A stretch of DNA of 64,000 nt, taken from Planococcus sp. ISL-109 (GTDB lineage: Bacteria > Bacillota > Bacilli > Bacillales_A > Planococcaceae). Below the pieces are notes generated by a model that made no database searches, was not told the origin of the DNA, and saw only the letters and a list, made by a program, of their open reading frames with translations. This document shows positions 33,264 through 43,997 of the stretch, piece by piece; within the stretch, counting starts at the first letter, position 1; the number at the start of each line of letters is the position of its first letter. The stretch lies in assembly GCF_018613655.1 (NCBI RefSeq), contig NZ_JAGGPW010000004.1, positions 338,627-402,626 of the forward strand, written 5' to 3'. Position numbers and translations under genes: made by a program.

Positions 33264-34463
33264 GTGTTGGTAAATCGGAAAATCCTATTATGTGTGAGCG
33301 GGGGAATCGCAGTCTACAAAGCGGTTGCACTCGTCAGCAAACTATCGCAAGCAGGTGCGGACGTTAAAGTCATCATGACCGAATCGGCGAAACAATTCGT
33401 CCAGCCTTTAACGTTCCAAGTGATGTCGAGAAACGATGTCTATTTTGATACATTTGATGAAAAAGACTCTTCAGTCATCGCGCATATCGATTTGGCGGAC
33501 TGGGCAGACCTGGTCATCGTAGCGCCAGCGACGGCAAACATCATCGCAAAAATGGCCAATGGCTTAGGGGACGATATGGTTTCGACCGTGTTGCTTGCGG
33601 CGTCTGCGCCGATATGGGTCGCTCCGGCGATGAATGTCCACATGTACGACCATCCGGCAGTGAAACGCAATATCGATAGGCTTCACCATGACGGCGTCCG
33701 ATTTATCGAACCGTCTGAAGGCTTTTTGGCGTGTGGATATGTCGGCAAAGGGCGCCTGGAAGAGCCGGAAAAGATTACTGAACTAGTTGTTGGGCATTTT
33801 TCTAAAAACAAGCCGCTGGCAGGAAAAAAAGTGTTAGTGACGGCAGGGCCGACGCGTGAGCGGATCGACCCGGTTCGTTTTTTGACAAACTTTTCCAGTG
33901 GTAAAATGGGTTACGCGATGGCGCAAGCGGCAGCGGATCTTGGTGCGGAAACGCTGTTGATCAGCGGCCCTGTTTCTCTTCCGGTGCCGAGCGGCGTCAC
34001 TCGAATTTCTGTGGAAAGTGCAAAAGACATGCTGGACGCAGTGTTGCGGGACTACGATAGCGCCGATATGGTCATCAAAACAGCAGCCGTTGCCGACTAC
34101 CGTCCTGCGGCGATTGCCGCGCAGAAGGTCAAGAAAAAAGATGGGAATTCCGTCATTGAACTGGAGCGGACAGTGGATATTTTACAGCAGCTCGGACAAC
34201 AAAAAGACAAGCAAGTGCTGGTCGGCTTCGCGGCAGAGACCGATCACGTGGCACAGTACGCAAAAGATAAACTGAAGCGTAAAAACGCAAACTATATCAT
34301 CGCCAATGACGTCAGCGCAGATCAAGCGGGCTTTGACCATGACACGAACGAAGTCACAGTCTATGGGCTGGGCGGGTTTGAAAAAACCTTCCCGGTCTTG
34401 CCGAAAACTGAATTGGCGCATGAATTGCTGGCGCTCATAACAGAAAAGGAATTTGTAAAATGA
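33264..34463 (+). CDS. coaBC: Phosphopantothenoylcysteine synthetase/decarboxylase
   Basis: A bifunctional coenzyme A enzyme: CoaB ligates cysteine to 4'-phosphopantothenate (CTP-dependent), and CoaC decarboxylates the product with FMN. The 399 residues hold the N-terminal CoaC flavoprotein domain (LCVSGGIAVYKA, VAPAMNVHMYDHP, FLACGYVGKGRL) and the C-terminal CoaB domain (VTAGPTRERIDPVRFLTNFSSGKMG, KTAAVADYRP). The start is GTG 33264 with a GAAAGGGTG site; TTG 33267 is possible. It overlaps priA by 4 bases. Confidence 0.96.
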   Translation: MLVNRKILLCVSGGIAVYKAVALVSKLSQAGADVKVIMTESAKQFVQPLTFQVMSRNDVYFDTFDEKDSSVIAHIDLADWADLVIVAPATANIIAKMANGLGDDMVSTVLLAASAPIWVAPAMNVHMYDHPAVKRNIDRLHHDGVRFIEPSEGFLACGYVGKGRLEEPEKITELVVGHFSKNKPLAGKKVLVTAGPTRERIDPVRFLTNFSSGKMGYAMAQAAADLGAETLLISGPVSLPVPSGVTRISVESAKDMLDAVLRDYDSADMVIKTAAVADYRPAAIAAQKVKKKDGNSVIELERTVDILQQLGQQKDKQVLVGFAAETDHVAQYAKDKLKRKNANYIIANDVSADQAGFDHDTNEVTVYGLGGFEKTFPVLPKTELAHELLALITEKEFVK

Positions 34464-36856
34464 TTGCGGAAGTGATCGTCGATGTTGCCGCACATCCGAT
34501 CGACCGGCCATTTGATTACGCGGTGCCGGAAAAATTTGCAGCACTCGCAGAGCCGGGGATGCGCGTCAAAGTGCCTTTTGGCAATCGCAAAGTTCTCGGC
34601 TTTATTACGGCTATTAAAGAAACGTCCGAATTCGACCCGAAGCGCCTAAAGACTGTGCATGAACTGATGGATGTTGAGCCGGTTCTGAACCGGGAAATGC
34701 TTGATTTGGCCCAGTGGATGAAGCGGCACACCGTCTGCTTTGAAATCGACGCATTGCAAGTGATGGTGCCGGCTGCACTGCGCGCGAAATATGAAAAGCG
34801 CTTCGTGTTGAATGCCCCGCTTGAAGACTTGCCGAAAGACTTGCAGCCATATTTCGGCACACGGGAATTTGTCCGTGCGCAAGAAGCTGAAGCCGTATTT
34901 GGGCTGATGAAAAAAGAGATGGATAAAGGCACGGTTTTGGCGGATACGAATATCCAGCAAAAAACCGCTGTTAAAACCATACGCATGGTGCATATTATGG
35001 ATTCTATAGAGGGAATTGAAAATATTTCCATTCGAGCGAACGCCAAACAGCAATTAAAACTTCAGGAGTTTTTCCACAACCATCCGGGGGAAACGGTCGA
35101 GGCAGCGCGTCTGCAAAAAGAAGCGGGCGTTTCGCTTCCGACGATCAATGCTTTAGTTGAAAAAGGGTTGGCAAGTTACTCGCTCATGGAATCGTACCGC
35201 GACCCTTCGCTGTTGACGGCTATTGAACATAAAACAGCATTGTCGTTGACGGATGAGCAGCAAACAGCGTTTGATGCAATTCAAGCTTCCCTGAATACGG
35301 AAAAGACCTTTATGCTGCACGGCATCACGGGCAGCGGAAAAACCGAGATTTATTTGCAGACCATCGCCCAAGTGCTCGAAGAAGGCAAAGAGGCGATAAT
35401 GCTCGTGCCGGAAATTTCGCTGACCCCGCAAATGACCATTCGCTTCAAAGAACGCTTCGGCGATCTTGTAGCCGTACTGCATAGCGGCTTGTCGGCAGGA
35501 GAAAAATACGATGAATGGCGTAAAATCCAACGGGCGGAAGTGAAAGTTGTCGTCGGCGCCCGTTCGGCTATTTTTGCGCCGTTCCAAAATCTTGGTTTGA
35601 TCATTCTTGACGAGGAACATGAATCAAGCTATAAGCAAGACGATGCACCTCGCTACCATGCCAGAGACGTGGCGATTTGGCGCAGCAAGCAGCATCAATG
35701 TCCAGTCATTCTGGGAAGTGCAACGCCTTCACTCGAATCCTATGCACGTGCGCAAAAAGGCGTATACGAGTTGTTGGTGCTGAAAAACCGCGCCAAAAAC
35801 CAGCCTTTGCCCGAAGTGTACATTGTCGATATGCGGGAAGAGTTGCGGACCGGCAACCGGTCGATGTTTTCGGTAGAGCTTGCAGAAGCGATCCGTGAGC
35901 GTCTCCAGAGAAATGAACAAGTCGTGCTGTTTTTGAACAAGCGCGGCTATTCTTCGTTTGTGTTGTGCCGGGATTGCGGAACGGTGCTGCAGTGTCCGAA
36001 CTGTGACATTTCCTTGACCTATCACCGGTCAAGCGAACGCATGAAATGCCATTATTGCGGCTATGATGAACCTGTTCCGACAATTTGTCCGCAATGCGAA
36101 AGCGACCATATCCGCTTTTTCGGCACAGGGACTCAAAAAGTCGAAGAGGAACTGGCGAAGCTCGTTCCCGATGCCCGCGTATTGAGGATGGACGTCGACA
36201 CCACACGCAATAAAGGCGCCCATGAAAAAATATTGTCGGCATTCGGGGAAGGAAAAGCCGACATTCTGCTCGGCACCCAAATGATCGCCAAAGGCCTGGA
36301 TTTCCCGAACATCACGCTCGTCGGCGTTTTGTCGGCGGATACGACTTTGCATTTGCCGGATTTCCGGGCAGCGGAAAAAACCTATCAATTGTTGACGCAA
36401 GTCAGCGGCCGTGCCGGACGCGACATTCTGCCAGGGGAAGTGTACGTCCAGACTTACACACCAGAGCATTACGCGATTATGCTCGCCAAAGACCAATTGT
36501 ACGAACCTTTTTATGAGCAGGAAATGGCCATGCGCCGTGCGAGCGGCTACCCCCCGTATTATTTTGTCGTCAATATCCAGTTCACCCATGAGGATTTGAT
36601 GACGGTGTCCGGCTATGCTGAACAGATGACGGAATATCTGCGCAATCGCTTATCGCCAAAGACCATTATTATCGGTCCGTCTGCATCGATGATTGCCCGT
36701 GTGAACAATAGATATCGCTATCAATGTTTGATAAAATACAAAACAGAACCAAAGCTGGCTGAAGTGCTGCAGCAATTGATCAAAATTTACCGCAGCGAGT
36801 GGATCAAAACGGGGGCGACTTTGTCCATCGATATGAACCCGACGACAGTCATGTAA
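34460..36856 (+). CDS. priA: Primosomal helicase PriA
   Basis: A 3'-5' helicase that recognises abandoned replication forks and reloads the replisome. The 798-residue protein has an N-terminal DNA-binding domain, Walker A GITGSGKTEIYLQ at about residue 290, the DEEH box (LIILDEEHESSYKQ), four zinc cysteine pairs (CRDCGTVLQCPNC, CHYCG, CPQC) and helicase motifs V-VI (GTQMIAKGLDFPN, QVSGRAGR). The length is near the 805 of B. subtilis. It starts on the ATGA overlap with coaBC. Restart and RecG are both encoded in this window. Confidence 0.97.
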   Translation: MIAEVIVDVAAHPIDRPFDYAVPEKFAALAEPGMRVKVPFGNRKVLGFITAIKETSEFDPKRLKTVHELMDVEPVLNREMLDLAQWMKRHTVCFEIDALQVMVPAALRAKYEKRFVLNAPLEDLPKDLQPYFGTREFVRAQEAEAVFGLMKKEMDKGTVLADTNIQQKTAVKTIRMVHIMDSIEGIENISIRANAKQQLKLQEFFHNHPGETVEAARLQKEAGVSLPTINALVEKGLASYSLMESYRDPSLLTAIEHKTALSLTDEQQTAFDAIQASLNTEKTFMLHGITGSGKTEIYLQTIAQVLEEGKEAIMLVPEISLTPQMTIRFKERFGDLVAVLHSGLSAGEKYDEWRKIQRAEVKVVVGARSAIFAPFQNLGLIILDEEHESSYKQDDAPRYHARDVAIWRSKQHQCPVILGSATPSLESYARAQKGVYELLVLKNRAKNQPLPEVYIVDMREELRTGNRSMFSVELAEAIRERLQRNEQVVLFLNKRGYSSFVLCRDCGTVLQCPNCDISLTYHRSSERMKCHYCGYDEPVPTICPQCESDHIRFFGTGTQKVEEELAKLVPDARVLRMDVDTTRNKGAHEKILSAFGEGKADILLGTQMIAKGLDFPNITLVGVLSADTTLHLPDFRAAEKTYQLLTQVSGRAGRDILPGEVYVQTYTPEHYAIMLAKDQLYEPFYEQEMAMRRASGYPPYYFVVNIQFTHEDLMTVSGYAEQMTEYLRNRLSPKTIIIGPSASMIARVNNRYRYQCLIKYKTEPKLAEVLQQLIKIYRSEWIKTGATLSIDMNPTTVM

Positions 36857-36874
36857 CAGAAATGAGGAATAGAA

Positions 36875-37381
36875 ATGGTAATCCGCGACATTGTAAAAAA
36901 CCCGAATAAAGTATTAGAAACACCGTGCAACACCGTCACTGAATTCGACAAGGAATTGGCAGTACTGCTGGATGATATGCATGAAACAATGGTCGAAGCG
37001 GACGGCGTCGGCATTGCCGCTCCACAAGTGGGCGTCTTGCTCCGCGTCGCAATCGTCGATTTTCAGGAAGGGCAAGACCCGATTGAAATGATCAATCCGG
37101 AACTCGTTTTGTTTGAAGGAGCGGAAACCGATATTGAAGGCTGCTTGAGCTTCCCTGGAATTTTCGGTGAAGTGGAACGCCACGGCCGCATTAAAATCAA
37201 AGCGCAAGAACGCGACGGAGCATGGTACGAGCTGGAAGCTGAAGGCTACGAAGCACGCGCAATCCTCCACGAAATGGATCATTTGGACGGAGTGTTGTTC
37301 ACGAGCAAAATCGAGAGGTACGTGACACAGGAAGAATTGGATGAGATGATCCGCCAACAGGAAGAGGAGGATTTGCTTTGA
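36875..37381 (+). CDS. def: Peptide deformylase
   Basis: A metalloenzyme removing the formyl group from nascent chains. The 168-residue protein has all three motifs: [10 protein letters not shown] (45-53), EGCLSFPG with metal ligand C90, and HEMDHLDG with H132, E133 and H136. A GAGGAA-type site precedes the ATG. It overlaps fmt by 4 bases, so the formylating and deformylating enzymes are translated as a pair. A second deformylase (defB type) may exist elsewhere. Confidence 0.97.
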   Translation: MVIRDIVKNPNKVLETPCNTVTEFDKELAVLLDDMHETMVEADGVGIAAPQVGVLLRVAIVDFQEGQDPIEMINPELVLFEGAETDIEGCLSFPGIFGEVERHGRIKIKAQERDGAWYELEAEGYEARAILHEMDHLDGVLFTSKIERYVTQEELDEMIRQQEEEDLL

Positions 37382-38310
37382 CCAAAATTGTTTTCATGGG
37401 AACGCCGGCATTTTCTGCGCCGATTTTACGGATGCTTGTAGAAGAGGGGCATGAAGTTGTATCGGTCGTCACCCAGCCGGATCGTCCTGTCGGCAGGAAG
37501 AAAATCCTGACGCCGACACCGGTGAAAGAACAAGCGCTAGCACTCGGGTTGCCGGTCTATCAGCCGGAAAAGTTGAAGGACCCGGAGCAAGCCCAAAAGA
37601 TTCTGGATTTGCAGCCGGATTTAATCGTGACGGCCGCTTTCGGACAGATCTTGCCCACAGCCGTACTTGAAGCGCCGAAGCTTGGCGCCATTAATGTTCA
37701 CGCATCTTTGCTGCCGGAATACCGTGGAGGCGCGCCCATTCATCAGGCGATCATCGACGGCAAACAACAGACCGGTGTGACGATCATGTATATGGTCGAT
37801 CGCTTGGATGCCGGGGATATCATTTCGCAAACAACGGTGCCGATCGAAGAAGCGGACCATACCGGCAGCATGTTCGAAAAACTCAGTGCTGCAGGAATGG
37901 AATTATTGAAAGAAACTTTGCCGTCGATCATCGACGGGACGAATGCGCGGATTCCACAAGATGAAGAACGGGTCTCTTTCGCACGCAATATTTCGAGGGA
38001 CCAGGAGCGTCTCGACTGGAACAAATCAGCACGCGATCTGTATAACCAAGTGCGCGGACTGCACCCCTGGCCTGTAGCCTTTACTTCATTAGACAGAACC
38101 AACGTGAAAATCTGGCGTGCGGAAATCGCCGATTCGGTCAAAACCGCAGAACCCGGTGAAGTGCTTGAACTCACAGAAGATGCTATCATCGTCCAAACTG
38201 GTGAAGGGGCGCTTGCCATCAAGGAGCTGCAGCCAGCCGGCAAAAAACGCATGACGGCACAGGATTATTTGCGCGGACCGAAATTACAGGCAGGAGACCG
38301 ATTCGAATGA
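37378..38310 (+). CDS. fmt: Methionyl-tRNA formyltransferase
   Basis: Formylates the initiator Met-tRNA with 10-formyl-THF. The 310 residues include the N-terminal formyltransferase domain ([35 protein letters not shown] with the catalytic Asn-His environment, [16 protein letters not shown]) and the C-terminal OB-like tRNA-binding domain. GAGGAGG lies inside the end of def. It overlaps rsmB by 4 bases. Confidence 0.97.
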   Translation: MTKIVFMGTPAFSAPILRMLVEEGHEVVSVVTQPDRPVGRKKILTPTPVKEQALALGLPVYQPEKLKDPEQAQKILDLQPDLIVTAAFGQILPTAVLEAPKLGAINVHASLLPEYRGGAPIHQAIIDGKQQTGVTIMYMVDRLDAGDIISQTTVPIEEADHTGSMFEKLSAAGMELLKETLPSIIDGTNARIPQDEERVSFARNISRDQERLDWNKSARDLYNQVRGLHPWPVAFTSLDRTNVKIWRAEIADSVKTAEPGEVLELTEDAIIVQTGEGALAIKELQPAGKKRMTAQDYLRGPKLQAGDRFE

Positions 38311-39665
38311 AAAACAAAAAAATCCACGGCAATGTGAGGGATGCGGCATTGTCGATTCTGTATGCGGTAGAAAATAAACAAGCCTACAGCAATCTGCTGT
38401 TGAATAAAACGATGGACAGCTATGGCATTTCTGCGAAAAACAAAGGGTTGCTTACAGAAATCACTTATGGGACGCTGCAGCATCAAATGACTTTGGATTA
38501 TTATTTAAAACCGTTTATCAAAGGGAAAATCGACCCATGGGTGCGGACACTGTTGCGTTTGTCGCTTTACCAAATCATTTATTTGGATCGGATTCCGTTT
38601 CACGCAGTCATCAATGAAGCGGTGGAAATCGCAAAGCGCCGGGGACACGGGGGCATCGCTTCTGCCGTCAACGGCATTTTGCGCTCGGTTCAGCGCGAAG
38701 GCGTCCGGTCGTATAACGAAATAGCCGATCCGATCGAGAAGATATCCATCGAAACGAGCCATCCGGTATGGATGATCAAACGCTGGTCCGAACAATTCGG
38801 CATGGAAAAAGCCCGAGAAATGGCACTCGAGAACAATAAAGCACCATTGCAGACGGTGCGTGTCAATACTGTCAAAGCGTCAACGGAACAAGTGATCGAA
38901 ATGCTCGAGTCAGAAGGGCTGACGGCAGAGCCGAGCAAAATCATTCCGGAATGTCTCATCGTGACCGGTGGGCAGCCGGTGCGATCGCAAGCTTTTGAAA
39001 AAGGCTTTATCACTATCCAGGATGAGAGTTCCATGTTGCCGGCCTATGCGCTTCAGGTCGAACCTGGCATGACGGTTCTCGATATGTGCGCCGCGCCAGG
39101 AGGGAAAACGACCCATATTGCCGAAAAGTTGGAAGGCACAGGGAAAGTGCTGGCGATGGATTTGCATCCCCATAAAGTGAAATTAATCGAAGAAACGGCT
39201 GCAAGGCTCGGCCATCAGCACATTGAAACGATTGTCGGGGATGGCAGGGAAAGCGCCGCACGATTCGGCGAAGAGCAATTCGACCGTATTTTAGTGGATG
39301 CACCTTGCAGTGGACTTGGCGTAATCAAGCGCAAGCCGGATATTAAATATACGAAAACGCCGGATGATTTCGGCCGCCTGCAGACCATCCAATTGGCGCT
39401 GCTGGATGAAGCGGCCAAGTTGTTGAAGCCCGGTGGCATTGTCGTCTACAGCACGTGTACCGTCGATACCGAAGAAAACCGGGGAACGGCCGAACAGTTT
39501 ATGAAGGCGCATCCGGAAATGGAGCAGATTCCGTCCGCATTGCCGCCAGCTTTCAAAGGTAAAGGGCAAGGTTTTGTCCAAGTTTTCCCACAGGATTTCG
39601 GGAGTGACGGGTTTTTCGTCGCAAGCTTTAAAAAAAGCACTGGCAATCATAATGCCGGAAGTTAA
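38307..39665 (+). CDS. rsmB: 16S rRNA m5C967 methyltransferase RsmB
   Basis: An SAM-dependent cytosine-5 methyltransferase for 16S rRNA (Sun/Fmu/RsmB family). The 452-residue protein has an N-terminal NusB-like RNA-binding domain (about residues 8-130) and a catalytic domain with the SAM motif [34 protein letters not shown] and [11 protein letters not shown], whose two cysteines form the usual pair. It starts on an ATGA overlap with fmt. In B. subtilis rlmN follows; here prpC comes 18 bases later. Confidence 0.95.
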   Translation: MKNKKIHGNVRDAALSILYAVENKQAYSNLLLNKTMDSYGISAKNKGLLTEITYGTLQHQMTLDYYLKPFIKGKIDPWVRTLLRLSLYQIIYLDRIPFHAVINEAVEIAKRRGHGGIASAVNGILRSVQREGVRSYNEIADPIEKISIETSHPVWMIKRWSEQFGMEKAREMALENNKAPLQTVRVNTVKASTEQVIEMLESEGLTAEPSKIIPECLIVTGGQPVRSQAFEKGFITIQDESSMLPAYALQVEPGMTVLDMCAAPGGKTTHIAEKLEGTGKVLAMDLHPHKVKLIEETAARLGHQHIETIVGDGRESAARFGEEQFDRILVDAPCSGLGVIKRKPDIKYTKTPDDFGRLQTIQLALLDEAAKLLKPGGIVVYSTCTVDTEENRGTAEQFMKAHPEMEQIPSALPPAFKGKGQGFVQVFPQDFGSDGFFVASFKKSTGNHNAGS

Positions 39666-39683
39666 AAAGCGGGGTGTACACTA

Positions 39684-40433
39684 TTGTTTCAGTATGTAAT
39701 TGAAAGTGATACCGGCAGAAAACGGGAAGTCAATGAAGATTGTGTCGCAGTACTCAATCGTCCGAACGGTTTATTGCTGGCGCTTGTCGCCGATGGCATG
39801 GGCGGACATAACGCAGGGGATGTTGCAAGCCGGGTAACGGTGGATGAACTCAGCCGCAAATTTCTGGAAGCGGATGACGCGGCATTTGAAACTGCCGAAG
39901 CCAGAAAAGCATGGCTGTCAGAGCGGATTTTGGAAGTGAACCGTTATGTTTATGAGCATGCGGTAAATCATATCGAATGCAAAGGAATGGGCACGACGCT
40001 AATCGCTGCGTTGATTGACGGGGAAGATTGCGTGCTTTGCCACATCGGCGATAGCCGGGTTTACCTCATCGATTCCTCGGTCAGACTAATGACGCGGGAC
40101 CATTCGTATGTGAATGTGTTGGTCGATAACGGCGAAATTACTCAGCAGCAAGCAGAAGACCATCCGAAGAAAAACTGGATTATGCGCTCACTCGGCACAG
40201 AACCAGAGATAGAACGTGAGATGCACCGATTTTCTCTTGCGGGAATTCCTTATTTGCTAATATGCACAGACGGGTTGAGCAATAAATTGAGTGAACATGA
40301 AATTTCCTCCATTGTTCGTTCACAAGCTTCGCTGGCACAAAAAGGCAAAGCATTGATCAGACTGGCCAATGAGCACGGCGGAGAAGATAATATCTCATTT
40401 GTATTGATGAAGCCGCGCGGTGAGGAGGTATAG
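39684..40433 (+). CDS. prpC: PP2C-type Ser/Thr protein phosphatase PrpC
   Basis: A metal-dependent phosphatase that reverses PrkC phosphorylation. The 249-residue protein has the PP2C motifs TGRKREVNEDC, LVADGMGGHNAGDVAS, GMGTTLIAAL, CHIGDSRVYLI and EDNISFVLM, with metal-binding aspartates in place. The start is TTG 39684, 7 bases after a GGGGTG site. It lies 2 bases before the prkC ATG, the standard phosphatase-kinase pair. Confidence 0.96.
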   Translation: MFQYVIESDTGRKREVNEDCVAVLNRPNGLLLALVADGMGGHNAGDVASRVTVDELSRKFLEADDAAFETAEARKAWLSERILEVNRYVYEHAVNHIECKGMGTTLIAALIDGEDCVLCHIGDSRVYLIDSSVRLMTRDHSYVNVLVDNGEITQQQAEDHPKKNWIMRSLGTEPEIEREMHRFSLAGIPYLLICTDGLSNKLSEHEISSIVRSQASLAQKGKALIRLANEHGGEDNISFVLMKPRGEEV

Positions 40434-40435
40434 CG

Positions 40436-42409
40436 ATGTTGATTGGTAAAAGAATTAATGGTCGTTATAAAGTCCTCGAAGCAATCGGCAGCGGTGGCAT
40501 GTCCAATGTGTATTTGGCGCACGATATGATCCTTGACCGGGATGTGGCGATTAAGGTGTTGCGCTATGATTTTTCAAATGAAGAAGAATTGCGGCGCCGT
40601 TTCCAGCGGGAAGCTCTATCTACCACCAGCCTTGACCACCCGAACATCGTCACTATTTTTGACGTTGGGGAAGAAAATGCGTTGCCTTATCTCGTCATGG
40701 AGTATGTGCCGGGGGATACGCTGAAAGAATACATCATTAAACATTCCCCAGTCGAGCCGGAACGCGCCGTGGAAATTATGAAGCAGTTGGCTTCAGCGCT
40801 AGCGCATGCCCACCACAATCACATCGTCCACCGGGATATTAAACCGCAAAACGTCCTTGTAGATGGAGAGGGCAATGTCAAAATTTCGGATTTCGGTATA
40901 GCGATGGCATTAAGCGCCACTTCCTATACGCAGACGAACTCGGTTCTCGGGACAGTACATTACTTATCTCCAGAACAAGCTCGGGGGGGCACAGCCAATA
41001 AAAAGTCCGATATTTACTCACTTGGGATCGTCATGTTTGAATTATTGACGGGTAGATTGCCGTTTTCCGGCGAATCAGCAGTGGCGATTGCGTTAAAGCA
41101 TCTGCAGACAGAAACGCCTTCCCTGAAAGAGATTGTCCCCAGCCTCCCGCAAAGTTTGGAGAACATCGTTTTAAAAGCAACTACTAAAAACCCGCAATAC
41201 CGCTATGCATCAGCTGATGAAATGGCGGAAGATCTGTCGACCGCGCTCTCTCCGGAACGGTTAAACGAACCGAAGTTTGCGGTTCCCATCGACGAAGGGG
41301 AAACCCGTGCTATGCCCGCCATCAAAGACAGCGGCGCGTATGAGCAAGCGGATGCGACGAAAACGGTGGAACTGCCAAAAGCCGAAAAAACTCCACCTGT
41401 AAAGCCATTAAAGAAAAAGGAACGGAAAAAACTTCCGATTATTCTCGGCATTTTTGGCGCATTGCTCCTTGCTGGGCTGATTATAGCGATTGCATTCCCA
41501 GGATTGTTTGAAGCGAGGCAAGTAGCGGTGCCGGATGTTTCGGGCATGGAACGCGCTGAGGCACAAGAAGAGCTGATGGCTGCTGGATTTATTATCGAAG
41601 AAGAGACAGAGGAATTTTCAGAAGAAGTGGAAGCGGACCATATTATTCGCACGATTCCAGAAGCTGGGAAAATGCGCGATCGTGAAAGCGGCATCAGTTT
41701 ATTTGTCAGTGCTGGCAAAGAAACCGCTGAATTCGGCGATTATGTCGGCACTTCACTCGAACAGGCACAGCGCATGCTCGAGTCAGCGAATTATGCCCCG
41801 GCCGATTCTCAGGAAGAATTTTCGGATGAAGCGACTGGCACCATTTTAAGCCAAAGTCCAGAAGCTGGAACCGAAGTCGTCATTAGTGATACTGAAGTCG
41901 CGTTTGTTGTCAGCAAAGGCAAGGACATGCGGGAAGTGTCGGATTTAAGCGGATTCGGGGAATCTGAATTGAACGAATACGCCCGTTCTTCAGGATTCAA
42001 TATCCGGATTGTACGTGAAGAAACATCCGAAACGGTAGAAGAAGGATTGGTCTTGTCGCAAAACGTCGCTAGCGGAGAGATGCTCGAAGTGGGCAGCACG
42101 ATTGAGGTGGTTCTTTCTTCAGGGGGTGCTGAACTCCCCGTGAAGACGTATGTTGAAACGGTGGAAATTCCGTATGAACCGGCTGAACCTGCAGAAGAAG
42201 GGGAAGACCCGGTCGAACAGACAATCCGCATTTATATCCAGGACCAAAACCAGAGCATGGTGGAGCCGGTCGAAGAATTCACTATCACGGAAACGACTGA
42301 GCACCAGATTGAAATGCAAATTGTTGAAGATGCGAGCGCTTCTTACCGAATTGTCCGAGATGCGACCATCATTCTGGAAAATACCGTAGAATACGAGAAC
42401 GTCGATTAA
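40436..42409 (+). CDS. prkC: PASTA-domain Ser/Thr protein kinase PrkC
   Basis: A membrane kinase that senses muropeptides or lipid II and phosphorylates cytoplasmic targets. It is 657 residues. The kinase domain (about 10-270) has the Gly loop GSGGMSNVY (18-26), K40, the HRDIKPQN loop with catalytic D134, and DFG at 152-154; the activation loop holds several Thr (SYTQTNSVLGT). A Lys-rich juxtamembrane segment precedes the single helix (about 335-358). Outside are three PASTA repeats (about 366-430, 435-500, 505-570) and a C-terminal beta-rich domain. GAGGAGG precedes the ATG. Confidence 0.97.
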   Translation: MLIGKRINGRYKVLEAIGSGGMSNVYLAHDMILDRDVAIKVLRYDFSNEEELRRRFQREALSTTSLDHPNIVTIFDVGEENALPYLVMEYVPGDTLKEYIIKHSPVEPERAVEIMKQLASALAHAHHNHIVHRDIKPQNVLVDGEGNVKISDFGIAMALSATSYTQTNSVLGTVHYLSPEQARGGTANKKSDIYSLGIVMFELLTGRLPFSGESAVAIALKHLQTETPSLKEIVPSLPQSLENIVLKATTKNPQYRYASADEMAEDLSTALSPERLNEPKFAVPIDEGETRAMPAIKDSGAYEQADATKTVELPKAEKTPPVKPLKKKERKKLPIILGIFGALLLAGLIIAIAFPGLFEARQVAVPDVSGMERAEAQEELMAAGFIIEEETEEFSEEVEADHIIRTIPEAGKMRDRESGISLFVSAGKETAEFGDYVGTSLEQAQRMLESANYAPADSQEEFSDEATGTILSQSPEAGTEVVISDTEVAFVVSKGKDMREVSDLSGFGESELNEYARSSGFNIRIVREETSETVEEGLVLSQNVASGEMLEVGSTIEVVLSSGGAELPVKTYVETVEIPYEPAEPAEEGEDPVEQTIRIYIQDQNQSMVEPVEEFTITETTEHQIEMQIVEDASASYRIVRDATIILENTVEYENVD

Positions 42410-42442
42410 GCGAGTTGAAAATAAAGAATAAGGGGTGGTGCT

Positions 42443-43339
42443 ATGCCGAAAGGTCAGATTCGAAAGGCGTTAAGCGGATTTTATTATGTGCTGGATGAAG
42501 ATGGAGAGCGTTACACGCAATGCCGCGGGCGCGGAATATTCCGCAACCGCCAAATTACGCCGCTCGTTGGGGATTTTGTGGAGTATAAAGCGGACAACGA
42601 ACGCGAAGGAACCATACTCGAAATCGAAGAACGGAAAAATGAACTTGTGCGGCCGCCGATCGCCAATATCGATCAAGCGATCTTGGTATTTTCGGCAAAG
42701 CAGCCGGATTTCCACCCGCTGCTGTTGGACCGTTTTCTTGTCGCTGTCGAATCGTTCAATATCCGGCCGGTCATTTGCTTGACGAAAATGGATTTAGTAC
42801 CTGATAATGAGCGTGCAGCACTTGACCGCTACACAGAGGATTACCGGAATATCGGGTATGAAGTCATCGAAACATATAAAGACGATCCCACGCTGCAAGA
42901 GCGGCTTATGCCGGTTCTTGAAGGAAAAACAAGCGTGCTAGCCGGCCAATCCGGAGTCGGCAAATCGACGCTTCTGAATACGATTTTGCCTTCGCTGAAA
43001 TTGAAGACCGATGATATCTCGCAGGCGTTAAACCGCGGAAAACATACAACGCGCCATGTGGAATTGATCGACGTGAACGGCGGACTGCTTGCGGATACGC
43101 CGGGATTCAGCTCGTTTGATTTTGATCAACTGGAAAAAGAGGAACTGTCGGCATGCTTCCCGGAAATGGAACAGCGCTCAGGCGCATGCAAATTCCGCGA
43201 ATGTTTGCATTTGAACGAACCGAAATGCGCCATCAAACAAGCGGTGGAAACTGGGGAAATCCCTGCTTACCGCCACAAGCACTATTTGAAGTTTTTGGAA
43301 GAAATTATGAATCGAAAGCCGAGGTATTCACATGATTAA
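42443..43339 (+). CDS. rsgA: Ribosome small-subunit GTPase RsgA (CpgA)
   Basis: A circularly permuted GTPase checking late 30S assembly; in B. subtilis CpgA also detoxifies 4-phosphoerythronate. The 298 residues show an N-terminal OB fold, the G4 motif CLTKMD ahead of the P-loop [14 protein letters not shown], then DTPGFSSF (G3), and a C-terminal zinc site [16 protein letters not shown]. The order G4-G1-G3 is the hallmark of the permutation. GGGGTGG precedes the ATG, and it overlaps rpe by 8 bases. Confidence 0.96.
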   Translation: MPKGQIRKALSGFYYVLDEDGERYTQCRGRGIFRNRQITPLVGDFVEYKADNEREGTILEIEERKNELVRPPIANIDQAILVFSAKQPDFHPLLLDRFLVAVESFNIRPVICLTKMDLVPDNERAALDRYTEDYRNIGYEVIETYKDDPTLQERLMPVLEGKTSVLAGQSGVGKSTLLNTILPSLKLKTDDISQALNRGKHTTRHVELIDVNGGLLADTPGFSSFDFDQLEKEELSACFPEMEQRSGACKFRECLHLNEPKCAIKQAVETGEIPAYRHKHYLKFLEEIMNRKPRYSHD

Positions 43340-43997
43340 AATTGCACCGTCCATACTAGCAGCTGATTTTGCCAAACTCGGACAAGAAGTACAAGAAGTC
43401 GAAAAAGCAGGCGCCGATTGGATCCATATTGATGTCATGGATGGCCATTTTGTACCGAACATCACGATGGGGCCCATCGTCGTCGGTGCGCTTCGCCCGT
43501 TAACGAAGCTTCCGCTCGATGTCCATTTGATGATTGAAAATCCGGACCGTTATATTGAAGATTTTGCAAAAGCGGGAGCGGATTATATTACGGTCCACGT
43601 CGAAGCGTGCCCGCATCTTCACCGTACGATTCAATTGATCCGTTCATTTGGCGTCAAGCCTGGCGTCGTATTGAATCCACATACACCGGTCGAAACGATC
43701 CAGCACGTTCTGGAAGATATCGATTTGGTGTTGTTTATGACCGTCAATCCAGGGTTTGGCGGCCAGAAGTTTATTCATTCGGTGGTGCCGAAAGTCGCGC
43801 AATTGGCGGCGATGGTTAAAGAACGAGGCTTGTCGGTTGATATTCAGATCGATGGCGGCATCAACGAAGAAACAATTGTTCCGTGTGCAAAAGCGGGAGC
43901 AAATGTATTTGTCGCTGGATCCGCTATTTTTAGTAAAGAAGATCGTGCGCTCGCTTTACAGGCCATCAAACAAGCGGGTCAAGGGGCATTTTCGTGA
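43332..43997 (+). CDS. rpe: Ribulose-phosphate 3-epimerase
   Basis: A pentose-phosphate enzyme interconverting ribulose 5-phosphate and xylulose 5-phosphate. The 221-residue TIM barrel has [34 protein letters not shown] with metal ligands, [19 protein letters not shown] and [10 protein letters not shown]. It overlaps rsgA (8 bases) and thiN (4 bases). Its location between rsgA and thiN is the standard Firmicutes order. Confidence 0.97.
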   Translation: MIKIAPSILAADFAKLGQEVQEVEKAGADWIHIDVMDGHFVPNITMGPIVVGALRPLTKLPLDVHLMIENPDRYIEDFAKAGADYITVHVEACPHLHRTIQLIRSFGVKPGVVLNPHTPVETIQHVLEDIDLVLFMTVNPGFGGQKFIHSVVPKVAQLAAMVKERGLSVDIQIDGGINEETIVPCAKAGANVFVAGSAIFSKEDRALALQAIKQAGQGAFS

